Origin: Coptodactyla brooksi
Lineage: Eukaryota > Arthropoda > Insecta > Coleoptera > Scarabaeidae
Assembly (NCBI GenBank): GCA_033557675.1
Contig: JAWQRM010000012.1
Span: forward strand, 1 to 45,885
Reading direction: 5' to 3'
DNA: 45,885 nt
Under the pieces are notes generated by a model. That model was not told the origin of the DNA. It saw only the letters and a list, made by a program, of their open reading frames with translations, and did not search any database. Shown piece after piece: positions 21,585 through 32,907 of this stretch (positions are counted from its first letter, which is position 1; every line of letters starts with the position of its first letter). The position numbers and the translations under genes are program-made.

Positions 21585-24500
21585 ATGGCCACAAAAGAAG
21601 ATAAACGAATAGAGATATCCCTCGGTGACTGTAGCAATGCGAAGAACGAACCGTTTGAGTTTATCGTCCCGCCCGAGGCGCCCGTCTTTTGTCCTTCCGA
21701 AGAAGAGTTCGGCGATCCTCTGGCGTACATCGACAAAATAAGGACTATCGCCGAACAATGCGGCATTTGCAAGATAAAACCCCCGCCGGTAAGCGTTGGG
21801 CCGTTTTACGTCCTTTTTAGTCCTTTAGAATCGTATTTACTTCTTATTTCGTCGTAATTACCGCTAACCGCCTGCTTTTACTTTTATTTTAAACGCGTAC
21901 GTTTTATTTAGAGAGGATATTCCGCCGAATCGTCTCGTCCTCTTAACGGTCCGTCCCGCGTTTACGCGACTTTCGCGAGTTCGCAATGAGATAACGGAAT
22001 TTCGTTTCGTTCGCGATCGAGCTCCCGTTATTTAACTATTTAATGCATTTCGATTATCGCCGAGAATCTTAACGGTATCGTAATTTTTCGTCAGAACTGG
22101 CAACCGCCGTTCGCGGTAGACGTGGACAAGTTAAAGTTTACGCCCAGGATTCAAAGGCTAAACGAGCTGGAGGCGAAGACGCGGATCAAGTTGAACTTCC
22201 TCGATCAGATAGCGAAATTCTGGGAATTGCAGGGCTCGTCGTTGAAGATACCGATGGTTGAGAAACGGGCGTTGGACCTTTACACGCTGCACCGGCTGGT
22301 TCACAACGAGGGTGGCTTCAACTGCGTGACGAAGGACCGGAAGTGGTCGAAGATATCGACGATTATGGGCTATCCGCAGGGGAAGAGTATCGGGACCATA
22401 CTGAAGACGCACTACGAGAGGCTGTTGTATCCTTACGAGGTTTTCTCCGAAGGGAAGAGCATAAAAAATTTGGTAAAATTAAACGGCCGTTCGCGTCGAC
22501 GTCCCCTCAATCGTTATTATTTGTTTGGTAATAGAAAAAAGATCTTCCGCCCGACATGAAAAACGACGATGACGAAGAATATAAACCGCACCGAATCGAG
22601 AGCAGGATGATGATTAACAAGAAGGGAGGTTGTCGCAGGCGCGAGAATAAAATGATGGATATGGATATTAAACCAAAGACGGAGGTAATTTTTGGACGAT
22701 TATTGAATTGTCGTTATATAATATAAATCGCAATGTATATCGAATATTAAGACTTTATTTATGTAATCTAGCTAAAAGGTATCAGATACTTTATAGATGT
22801 GAGTATATCAAAACGTCTTTATTATTCTCGATAAAAAGAAACGGTTCCTTTAATCGGATCATTCCTTGTAGCCACTTAAAATTAAGGAAGAAATTATTGA
22901 CGATAGCGCGGAAAGTGAGCACAACAAAGAATTAAAGCGACTGCAATTTTACGGAGCGGGACCCAAGATGGCCGGTTATAATTTAGATAAAAAGGAAGAC
23001 GCCAAGCCGAGGACGAAATTGATTCACTACGACATGGATATCGACCCAGTAAGTATAAAATGAGATGTCCGTTTAAAGAAATTTCAATCATATCAATTGT
23101 AACTTTTGTGCCAGCTGGCCAAATACGTTTGTCACAACTGTAACCGTGGCGACTCGGAAGAGTACATGCTGCTGTGCGACGGATGCGACGATAGCTATCA
23201 CACCTTTTGCCTGATGCCTCCGCTGATCGAAATACCTAAGGGCGATTGGTGTTGTCCGAAGTGCGTCGCCGAAGAAGTGTCGAAACCGACGGAAGCGTTC
23301 GGGTTCGAACAAGCGCAGCGCGAATATAACCTGCAGCAATTCGGAGAAATGGCCGACCAGTTTAAGAGCGATTATTTTAATATGCCCGTTCACGTAAGTA
23401 TTTATTTTTGTCGCTGGATTTTTTTTAAACGTTCGTTTCCTTTTCAGCTCGTTCCTACGTCCATAGTAGAGAAAGAGTTTTGGCGAATCGTGTCTTCCAT
23501 AGATGAGGACGTGACGGTAGAGTACGGAGCCGATTTACACACGATGGACCACGGATCGGGATTTCCCACGAAAAATTCTTTGAACTTGCTACCGGGCGAT
23601 CAAGAATACGCGTATTCGGGTTGGAACTTGAACAATCTTCCGGTGTTGGAAGGTTCCGTTCTGGGATATATAAACGCGGACATATCGGGTATGAAAGTTC
23701 CCTGGATGTACGTCGGAATGTGCTTCGCGACGTTCTGCTGGCACAATGAAGATCATTGGAGCTATTCTATAAATTACCTTCACTGGGGCGAACCGAAAAC
23801 TTGGTACGGCGTTCCGGGGTCCAAAGCGGAGATGTTCGAAGAAACGATGAAGTCTGCGGCCCCGGAATTGTTTCAATCGCAACCGGATCTTCTGCACCAG
23901 CTCGTGACGATTATGAATCCTAACATTCTGATGAACGCCGGTGTTCCCGTTTATCGGACCGATCAGCACGCGGGGGAATTCGTCATAACGTTTCCGAGAG
24001 CGTACCATGCCGGGTTCAACCAAGGATATAACTTTGCCGAAGCTGTTAATTTCGCGCCGGCCGATTGGGTGTCGATGGGTCGAGAGTGCGTTTTACATTA
24101 CTCTCAATTGAGGCGATTTTGTGTGTTCTCTCACGACGAGCTAATATGTAAAATGGCGGCTAATCCCGATAAGTTAGATATTACGGTAGCCGCCGCCACA
24201 TATCAAGACATGTTGCGTATGGTCGAGACGGAGAAGAAGCTACGAAAAAATTTATTAGATTGGGTAAGTGATAGAGAAATAATGGCGGGTTGTTGCAAAA
24301 ATAATTTTGGTTTCTCTTGTATGAAATAAAACGCAATTTTTTTGCGTGACAAACGCGAGCCTTTGAATGATTTCAAGCTTCTACAAATGCTCTACGGTTG
24401 AAACGTGAGCTTAGAGCTTTTCACCAATCTCACGTATTGAAATGCGGCGACCTGATTCGATTATGGCTTAGATTTCGTCATCAACTTCGGTTGGTCGACT

Positions 24501-27500
24501 GGAGTGTCAATTCCTTTTCGATGAATGTTTTTGTAAACAATCCAATTCTCATTTGTTTAAAAAATAGATTGCGTTTGTTACGCTTAAGGTACAAATTGCA
24601 GATGTCGATACATTGTGTTAAATTATTATTATTATTAATTAATTAATGCACTAGCAGCATGTAACTGATGCGCGCATATCACGGCACTTGTATCTTTTAA
24701 ACAGTTTTTAAATGTTTATCCACTCGATTTTTAGAAGGGTTCGCTGCGGGAGCATTGATCGCTGACTCGGGCAGACCGTTCCCCTTTTTCAACGACACGG
24801 TTTGACAAGAAGTGGTGCTGTGGTCTGCTAATGGCCAATGAGCGTGAAAGTTTTTATGAGTGTCCTCTTAAATGCTCGTTATCGTTTGTGGTGAAGATGT
24901 GGTTCAACCCCGGCATGCTATAATATCCTTGAAAAATCTTGTATGTTTCTATGAGATCACCACAATGTCTACGTTTAACGAGTGAAGTAAAGCTCGAGTC
25001 CTGGAAACGTTCGTTATATTCTATATTGCATAGACACTTAACCATTTTTGTAGCTCAATGCTGTACCCTTTCAAGGAGATCTATGTCTTTTTGGAAGTAA
25101 CGACTCCAAATTTGGACGGTGTACGGTATTCCAATAATGGTTGGACATATGTTTTGTACAACTTAAGGAATATTTGTTGGTCTATAAAGCAAAAGGCTTT
25201 CCGAATGTTGTATAAAAGAGAATTGGCTCTTTTGGTTATTCCAAGTATATGCTTTTCCCATTTGAGGTTTTCTGTTATCACAATACCAAGGTCTTTTTGA
25301 GAAGAGCCTTGCCGACGACTTTTGGATTCAACCTTATAAGTGTGTTTTGGGTTGTTGGAGTCCATGTGTAGTATGGTGCATTTCGGTCTGTCGCCTTGGA
25401 TTGAGTTACTAGTGATAAGTGGATTACCCATAACTTTGGTATTGTCAGCAAAAAGGAAAAATCGGAGCTTTTCACCAATCACGGTGAAGAAGAAATTGGA
25501 GCTTTTCACCAATCACGATTATGGTTTCAATTTTGTCGTCATGGACTTCAGTTGGTCGACCTCAACATTGCTGACCTTTGAATGAAAAATTTCCAGAACA
25601 AAACTTTGTAAAATAATTCTAAAACTAACAAACGCCTTAATCATCACAATACTGTTTTATCAGGAGAATTTCATTCCTCAAATCAAAACAATGTTGCAGT
25701 TAAGGTGTTTGCTAGTTTTTGTGACTACCGGAAAATAGATCTCTGTTTTTCTTAAATAAAAATAACTCTGACAAGTGCATTTTGTTAAGCTATCAATACC
25801 ATAAACTTCTCATGTCTCCTTACGAGCGACGGCAGTTTTCTTGCCTTTATAATTAGCAAAACCGCCTATTTGAGTAAACCAAAATTCCTTCTGCGGCAAC
25901 CTGACTTTTAATTTATATTATTAAATTGTTTCTCGCAATAGGGCGTTACGAATGCGGAACGAGAAGCCTTCGAATTACTGCCCGACGACGAACGTCAATG
26001 CGACATTTGCAAGACGACATGTTTCATGTCGGCGATATCGTGTTCCTGTAATGCAAACGTCTCTGTCTGTCTCCGTCATTATTCCGAACTGTGCAAATGC
26101 TCCCCGAAGAATAGAACGTTGCGTTACCGATACACCTTAGACGAACTCCTGCCCCTGTTAAGGAATCTAAAGACGAAAGCAGAATCTTTCGACCGATGGG
26201 CGGACAAGGTGAAGGACGCGTTAGATCGGAACACGCCGAAAAGCATGCATCTGACGGAATTGCGTCAATTATTCCAGGAGGCGCAGGGTAAACATTTTCC
26301 GAAGTCCGATTTGATTTTAACGTTGGCCAACGCGATCGAGGACGCGGAGAAATGCGCCAGTGTCATAAGGCAATTGGACCTAAACAAAATTCGGACGAGA
26401 AATTCGTACGATCACAAGAGTAAATTAACGTTGGAAGAGCTGACTTTGTTTTGCGACGAAATCGATAGTCTAGCTTGCACGTTAGACGAAGAGAAAATCA
26501 TCAAGGAACTTTTAAATAAAACGTCGGAATTTGAAAAAGCGAGTAAACGTATTTTGAATTTACCTGTTAAAGAATGCTTAACGCAAGAAGTCGAAGATTT
26601 AGTTAATAGCAGTAACGACCTTTGCATTGAGTTGCCGTCCTTGCAACCAATGCAAGATCGATTAAAAAAATTGAAGTGGTTACGCGAAGTTCAAAACACG
26701 CGACGCTCTGGCGACGTGGCCGACATCGATACGTTAAAGAAGTTGGTTCACTCGGGAAATATTTTCCCATACGAAAAGACGATCGCGAACGTTTTAATCG
26801 AATTACAACTGTTGATTTCGGAAGCCGAAGACTGGGAACAACGCGCTAGAGAGTTGTTAAAAAAATCAGGTTCGGATATAATCCCGCAAGCGGAACAACT
26901 AATTAAAGAGGCGAGTGACATCGAAGTATTTCTCCCGACAGAAAATGTTTTAATTGACGGTTTAAATAGCGCCAACGATTGGTTTAAACAACTTCAAGAA
27001 ATGAATTCGTTGGAATTCTATCCGTATTTAAGTTCCATAGAAGATTTAATAAAAAAAAGTAAGGGTTTTCAATTTCAACTCGAAGAAGTGGAACGTTTAA
27101 AATCCTTTGTCGTCTCGGCGTTATCCTGGAAAGAGAAAACGAGCCGAATATTTCTCCGGAAAAATTCTGCCATAACGTTAATGGATGCGCTATCGCCGAA
27201 ACTTAATTTTACGATCACCAAAGGGAGGAAAAGACGAGACGACGACGATTTTATACTGTTACGAGACAACATGGACCCCACGACCGTCGTGGCTCGTTTT
27301 AAGGACGCGGAAGAGAAAGAAATGGCCGGACTGAGAAAGTTGCGAGAATGTAACTTGTCGAAAAGTCTGGAGAACGCCGATTGTATTTTTTGCGTATGCC
27401 AAAAAGGGCCTTTCGGCATAATGATGTGTTGCGACTTGTGCAAGGACTGGTTTCATTCCTCGTGCGTTCCCTTGCCGAAAATCGCTACCACCAAAATTAA

Positions 27501-28793
27501 AGCCGGCCTAACGACTACGATCCTTCAGATGGGGTATAAAGATTGCAAGTTTTCGTGTCCGAATTGTTTGCGGACCAGACGTCCCAAACTGGAATCGATC
27601 CTAAGTTTGCTAATGTCTTTACAAAAACTGCATACCAGATTACCGGAAGGAGAAGCACTGCAGTGTTTGACGGAACGGGCCATGAATTGGCAAGACCGCG
27701 CGAGACAGTTGCTGCAAAGCGAAGAGCTCGAATCCGCATGGACCAAAATAAACACTTTAATCCAAAAATACATGATCGACACCAAATTAAAGCAAAACGA
27801 GAAAAATACCTCCTCGAGCGGAATTTCCTCCGACGATACTGACGGCAACTGCAGCCCGAACGATAGCGTCGCTTCGGAAGATAGCGGAAAGGACGATACG
27901 GAAAATTGCCAAGACGAACACACCTATTCGATGCATTTATCTCGGAATAACGAAACCGAGTTCAGTGTACACTTAAATAGCGACATTCGCGAACAGTTAG
28001 AAGACTTAATGGTAGAAGGGGATCTATTGGAGGTTACGTTGGACGAATCTCCGCAGCTATGGCAGCTAATTATCGCCAGCAGAGACCCCGATAGAGACTT
28101 AATCTTTGTCGATTTTGACGTAAGTAGCGTAATTATATCGTTCAAATCGGACGTAACGATACGAATTTGTTTAAATAAGACGGAATACGTAACTCGTACG
28201 GTTAAGGTTAAACGTAACGTGTAGGTGAGAATAGCTCCAACATTTTGTTAAGTTCGTCTGGTCCGGTGGACGGACAGACGGACGGACGATTCGATTAAAA
28301 TTTATTTATTATTGTCTTTTAGTTACCGTCGAAAAGTCCACAACGCAAAGGGCGCAAGCGACGATCGGACGAGATCCCGGCTAACGGTAAGAAGCCGGAA
28401 CTTTCGAAAAAACTGAAAACGCGACGTTCGAATACCAAAGAAGTGTCGAAGCGGCCTGAGGTTAATGTGCGGGGTCGCAGGGGCCGACGGCGACAGGAGA
28501 ACTCTGACGACGAGGAGATCGAAGAGAAGTGCGCCGTCGAATCGTGCCTGCAGCCGTCCGGAGAGGAGGTGGTCCAATGGGTTCAGTGCGACGGGGGTTG
28601 CGACCTTTGGTTCCACATGGCCTGCGTCGGACTATCGATAAAGGATATTAACGAGGATGAAGATTATATTTGTATGGCATGTTCCCAAGGGAGTGTCAAA
28701 AACGGACTCGTCACCTTAGAACAATTGACCGCAGACAAAGAATTCAACTTTGACGCTACGCAAGCTTTATCTTGTATATCAGAAAGGAGTTAA
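21585..28793 (+). CDS. KDM5: KDM5/little imaginal discs histone H3K4 demethylase, 8 exons, 1550 aa
   Basis: Nuclear 2-oxoglutarate/Fe(II) dioxygenase removing methyl groups from H3K4me3/me2 at promoters. Exons: 21585-21788, 22095-22472, 22535-22684, 22872-23048, 23115-23393, 23448-24263, 25942-28119, 28323-28793; every junction is phase 0. Domains: JmjN from residue 24 (PPEAPVFCPSEEEFGDPLAY); ARID about 92-180; PHD1 about 309-357 (CDGCDDSYHTFC); JmjC with iron ligands H495, E497 and H583 (spacing 2 and 86, as in human KDM5A as I remember it); C5HC2 zinc finger from 688 (QCDICKTTC); PLU-1 helical region; PHD2 about 1149-1205; PHD3 about 1464-1512, which in KDM5 proteins reads H3K4me3. Start ATG follows an in-frame TGA. 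The last exon stop at 28791 closes soon after PHD3. Conserved residues are intact, so it should be active. Confidence 0.95.
24340..24620 (-). pseudogene. Mariner transposase N-terminal fragment (copy A)
   Basis: On the complement one frame reads SRPTEVDDEI, stop, AIIESGRRISIREIGEKL, stop, AHVSTVEHL, stop, KLEII. This is the linker and second helix-turn-helix of a mariner transposase (family pattern GRPxxVDDDK...REIAEKLNVS..TV..HL). Internal stops show it is dead. The catalytic domain is absent and inverted ends are not recognised. Confidence 0.7.
24720..25480 (-). pseudogene. CR1-like LINE reverse transcriptase fragment
   Basis: On the complement the frame runs from FLFADNTKVMGNPL (the FADD-type catalytic box with DN instead of DD) through KDLGIVITENLKW and LLYNIRKAFCFIDQQIFLKL to YKTYVQPLLEY, then after a shift RRHCGDLIETYKIFQGY and, weakly, the terminal NRVVEKWNGLP-like region. 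This is the thumb and C-terminal part of a non-LTR retrotransposon RT of the CR1/jockey group. It is 5' truncated, has stops and an altered catalytic box, and is not functional. Confidence 0.82.
25460..25610 (-). pseudogene. Mariner transposase N-terminal fragment (copy B)
   Basis: On the complement a frame reads SGNFSFKGQQC, stop, GRPTEVHDDKIETII, then VIGEKL. It is the same domain as copy A but lacks about 11 residues in the middle. The segment GTGATTGGTGAAAAGCTCC occurs twice in a row (33 bp unit), joining directly to the LINE fragment. Confidence 0.7.
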
Positions 28794-31700
28794 TTATTGC
28801 CTTTGTACGTGGCCTCTTTCTTAAAAAAAAAAAGATTAAATTTTTTCTTACCCGGATTTTAAGTTTATTCATTCGAAAACGCTGGGTACGCATTTTTCAA
28901 ATGGAAGTTACATTTTATCGTCAACCTGCGTTTTCTCTTTCTCCGCTTTATTATTATTATTAATTATTTAGACTTTATGAAGTACAGTACAAATAACTAT
29001 ACTGTTTTAGAACGCGTACAATCCTGTACTGGTTGTATATGTCGGAGACAAGTTTTGCGGGATGATTCGCGGGAAGATGTGTATATAGTAAGTTAAAAAC
29101 ATCCTTTTCATTTTTTTTTCAAATCTTTAGAGGACACAACGTAGCTTACGGTTATTCCAAATAGTATTTACGCCTTGCGTACTGTTAAATCTGTGATCGA
29201 GCGTTTAATTATATATTAATTAATTAAATATAGCATACGGCAAACGTATTTATACGAGAAAAATATTACACGAAATATGCAATTCTAAATTAATGAACCA
29301 TTTTACCTTTTTTTATTTCAATTTTCGCCAATACTTTTGAATAACCGTAAGCGGTTAACAACAAGTTAATTTTGTGATAATTTCATAGCCGTTAGTTTGT
29401 ATAAAGTATTTTTAGATAAAAAGCTATCGTATTTTTATTTTTTCACATAGTAACGATCTTTGTTTTTCTTTTCGCATCTTTTTACGAATGTTTATTTTTC
29501 GTGAAATATTGATTAAATCATCTACTTTATATTTATTTTACAGTAAGTACTAAAATTGACTTTTTTTTAATACTTTATAAAGACTTAATTAACTAATCTT
29601 TTGATTTTTTGTTCATCGACTAGCTATTGCTATTTTCTTGTACCTATATTTTAATTTTATTTTGTTCGTAATAAACGTAAGTCTATTAATTTCGTAACGT
29701 GGTTGGTTGTACTAAATAAATGTCACCGTCACCCGTGTATGTTACTTTATACTCACTCGTTTATGTACTTTACTATTAAGTTACGACCACACGTTGTACA
29801 ATTAGTCTCGACGTTCGAACGTTCCCCTATTCATTTCATTTTAAGAGTACCTTAACGTTGAAATAATTGTGTCAGTGTCGTATTAATTATGTAGTAATTC
29901 AAAGTATTACGATTACGAATCAATTGTTTTAAATTTACTTCCATTAATTTCTAGAATCATTCACATTTAGGTGTATATTCAAAAAAGTGTATCTAAGACA
30001 AGTTCTCAAGAAAATACAGTATAATTTATTATAAAAATCCTGTCTTATTCGTTTCCTTTTTCCAACGCATTCGGTCGTATGCGGAAAAACCTTCCGAGCG
30101 TGAATTGTTAAAGCCGGAAAGAAACGGAACACGGGCTCGTCTACATACGATTACGCAATTCGGTACTTGCCCGATAGATGTCGCCGTTGTGATTTCTTAT
30201 TTACTATTTTATTTTCCGGTATTGAGTTGACCTTATGTTTAAAATACGCACTAGTATGGATATATTCGAATTTCAAGATGCGTACGTCCACCCTAAAAGC
30301 AATGGCAACACTATCACCATCGGTAACGGTAATGTTTCTGTTGTAACTTGAGAACGGCATCTCCAATTAGCCCACAAAGAGAAAAACATGACGACATTGC
30401 ATTGGTAGATGAGGATTAGGATTTATATAAAACTATTAGTCGAAATTTCTATTACTTCTTCTGTGATATAAACTAAACAAAACTGTGTATCACGTGATCG
30501 AAAAAGGCAAAGTTAGGCAATTGCCACCGCTGCACCTGAACTTAAAAAAATATCTATCGGACACACATTTCGCTAACCAAGTTACCGGCATCAATTGGAT
30601 AGCGCTCTTGCATATTACGGTGTGCGAGCAAGCCAAGAACTGACCACAATGTAGATGGACGAGACGTTTAGGTCCACGAAATTGACTTGCCAGATTTTCA
30701 CACTTAACTCACGTAGATTGCTGCCCTCGGGGTCATATTAACAGTTGGGAAAAATTATTAATTTGAGTTACAATCGAACCGATTAACGCAACGCACAAGC
30801 TTTGCCTTCTACGTACCTGGTTATAACTAAACGTGACATGATACGCTCGTTTAGCGAACTAGTGGTGGAACTACAGAGTTTGGGTCTCCGAACGGACACA
30901 AACGAGAGGATGATTTTCTGAAGAGAGACCCTCGATGGTGTAGGATGGAGCGATTGGCCTATAAGTATCAGATTGCAGGTTCGAATCCTCATTTGAATTA
31001 TTTTCTTCTTTCAGTAAAAATATGAGAAACGATACGGAAAAATTGCTTTATCCGTAATCAGAAAATGTAAGAGTTAAAAACTGAAGAGAATATCATTTTC
31101 AATTCCTACTTTACAAACGAGCAGTAATTTATATTCTTCTATGGTTTTTCCCCTACGTTTAAATGTTCACTTAATTTTTGTTTGTATGTTCCTTTTTCAT
31201 ACACTTCAATAACTACAACCTTCTATTTAAGCGTCGTGATTTTCGTCCGATGCTGTTTTGAATGTGAATAAATATCGCAGACGTAAGGAGGGATTGGGAC
31301 ACCCCAATTATGCAGTTTCGTTATTGATCGACAACGGGGATTCACCGTAATAAGTTGGACATTCGTCGGAATGATAACATTCATTGTCGCATCTGTTCGG
31401 GAGAAGTTATGAAAATATTAAATTGGCGTCCGTGTCTGCTAAAATGTAATTAGTTATATTTTGAAAATTAGTGAAGTGCACTCAGAGATGCAAATTAAAA
31501 ACTATTTATTTGTAAATTTTTCTCTAATTAAAAAATAAGTAGTAACGATTAAATGGCTTAATTTATAAAAATTTAGGCAGGCCATGGTGCCATCCTTTGA
31601 ACTGTCAAATTGAAAGTACGACAGCTCTATGCAGTACGCGTCAACTTTTATTTAGGACAAAAGTAAGTAAAATTGTTACGAATAGACTCGATTTAAGTGA

Positions 31701-32109
31701 AATTTCCTAATTAAAATGATGCTTTATTAGTTTAAAAGAACTTCTACGTGCGCAGTTAGTTTTTATATCAATATATTCTAACGTCTCGTAATATAACCTA
31801 AATCGTCGATTAGATTTTATTGTTAATTTTTATACTTCGTTTTCTGCAGCACTAGAACGTAAGCGGCGGACGTCAAAGTAAGAACCCAGTCGTGCATGTA
31901 CGATCGAATTGTATTACGAGCTTACGAAGAGACGCTCGTGCTTAATTGAATCGGAGAGCGTCATCGCGACCCATCGTAAGTAAAAAAAAAAATTACTTAG
32001 ACTCGGGCTAATATTATTTTAGTAAAGGAAATTGGTCTAAGAAGGTGCGCATCGCTTTTTGATTTCCGGACCGAGCCATCATCCTTTTGAGTTTTACTGC
32101 ATCGATAAC
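28794..32109. other. KDM5 downstream region and upstream region of the 32.1 kb gene
   Basis: No supported coding region. 28794-29730 probably includes the KDM5 3' UTR; AATAAA motifs stand at about 29671 and 29713. A tRNA-derived SINE is at 30925-31022. Near the right end, a GTAAGT at about 31976 and a TATTTTAG acceptor at about 32021 could bound a short 5' UTR intron of the next gene. The 29.7-31.9 kb part holds nothing else I can identify. Confidence 0.55.
30925..31022 (+). repeat. tRNA-derived SINE
   Basis: Begins agaccctcgatggtgtagg, an A-box-like start, and has a perfect B box GGTTCGAATCC at 30978-30988, then a tail ttattttcttctttc. The spacing is tRNA-like, but an acceptor stem does not form, so it is a SINE head rather than a gene. 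The copy at 33317 starts with the same agaccctcgat. Confidence 0.65.
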
Positions 32110-32907
32110 ATGCCGCTGGACGAAGTAGGACAACCGATGAGTACCACGCGACGAAGGTCGGAATCGGCAAATTCTCCTCTGCCACATCCGATTTATTGCG
32201 GTTTAGATTATACAGTACCGGAGACGTGGAACGAACACTCTTCCAGAGATAGACAATTGATATCTAATCCTAGTGACAAGCTAAAGTGTCTGTCGCAACC
32301 GATAAGGGCTTCCGACGAGAAACGTTCCTCCGCAAGACGATCATCCCCATTCGGAATCGCTCAAAGCTCATCTCCTGTACCTCAGAGTATTTTTGAGCTG
32401 CCCATCCCGCAACTAGCCGCTCGAAACCGGTTACGCCGGACATCGGAAGATATGAGAATATTAATGGACGCCACCGCCCGCAGATTTTACAGGCAAGAAA
32501 TGGAGTATGAAGCGGAGAGACGCGAACAAAAACACTTCGAACGCGTGAGAGGAATTCTCAAGGTGCCCTATCGACCCATCCAGATCTTAAATGTGATGGA
32601 CCTGCAACCTCAAATACGAAACAGACGTTCTTCTAGAATTTTACCACATCGACCGCCGCTATGCGACATAAACACCGCCGGAAAAAGGCCACAAATCACA
32701 TACACCATTCCGTTACTGAAGGAACCAAAATTGCACCCCACCCCGAAATCTCCAATTAAGTCGCGAATCCTCCAGGAAGCGACCAGCTGGAATTCTGATA
32801 ACCTCGACATGTTGCCGCAGGCTTTGCGTTCGAGACGAGCGAAATCGCCTCCACGTCCGGGACTTTTTTCTTATCGAGAACCATCGCCGGCAGCTCGACG
32901 TTATTAA
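32110..32907 (+). CDS. Unrecognised basic, Ser/Pro/Arg-rich protein (265 aa)
   Basis: The frame is open from 32059 but the first ATG is 32110 (MPLDEVGQPMSTTRRRSES); it ends at TAA 32905-32907 with AATAAA about 95 bp later (33002). No signal peptide or membrane segment. Features: several basophilic phosphosite patterns (RRRSES, RRTSED), a charged central stretch rich in R, E and Q (about 116-150, RRFYRQEMEYEAERREQ) that may form a helix or short coiled coil, a Pro-rich middle and several SP sites towards the C-terminus (PKSPIK, AKSPPRP, EPSPAARRY). Codon composition is clearly richer in GC than the flanks, which supports coding. I do not recognise a family. A cytoskeletal or nuclear regulatory role would be a guess. 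Confidence 0.7.
   Translation: MPLDEVGQPMSTTRRRSESANSPLPHPIYCGLDYTVPETWNEHSSRDRQLISNPSDKLKCLSQPIRASDEKRSSARRSSPFGIAQSSSPVPQSIFELPIPQLAARNRLRRTSEDMRILMDATARRFYRQEMEYEAERREQKHFERVRGILKVPYRPIQILNVMDLQPQIRNRRSSRILPHRPPLCDINTAGKRPQITYTIPLLKEPKLHPTPKSPIKSRILQEATSWNSDNLDMLPQALRSRRAKSPPRPGLFSYREPSPAARRY

Larger units (their letters stand above)
24264..25941 (+). other. KDM5 intron 6 (1.68 kb) with three transposon fragments
   Basis: Donor GTAAGT after the JmjC exon, acceptor CAATAG before the C5HC2 exon. It contains a mariner fragment (24340-24620, -), a CR1-like LINE fragment (24720-25480, -) and another mariner fragment (25460-25610, -). The last 330 bp have no feature I can name. Confidence 0.75.

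Noticed and set aside
25081..25512. Intact reverse transcriptase gene
   Set aside because: Truncated at the 5' side, catalytic FADD changed to FADN, stops and frameshifts around it; only a LINE fossil.
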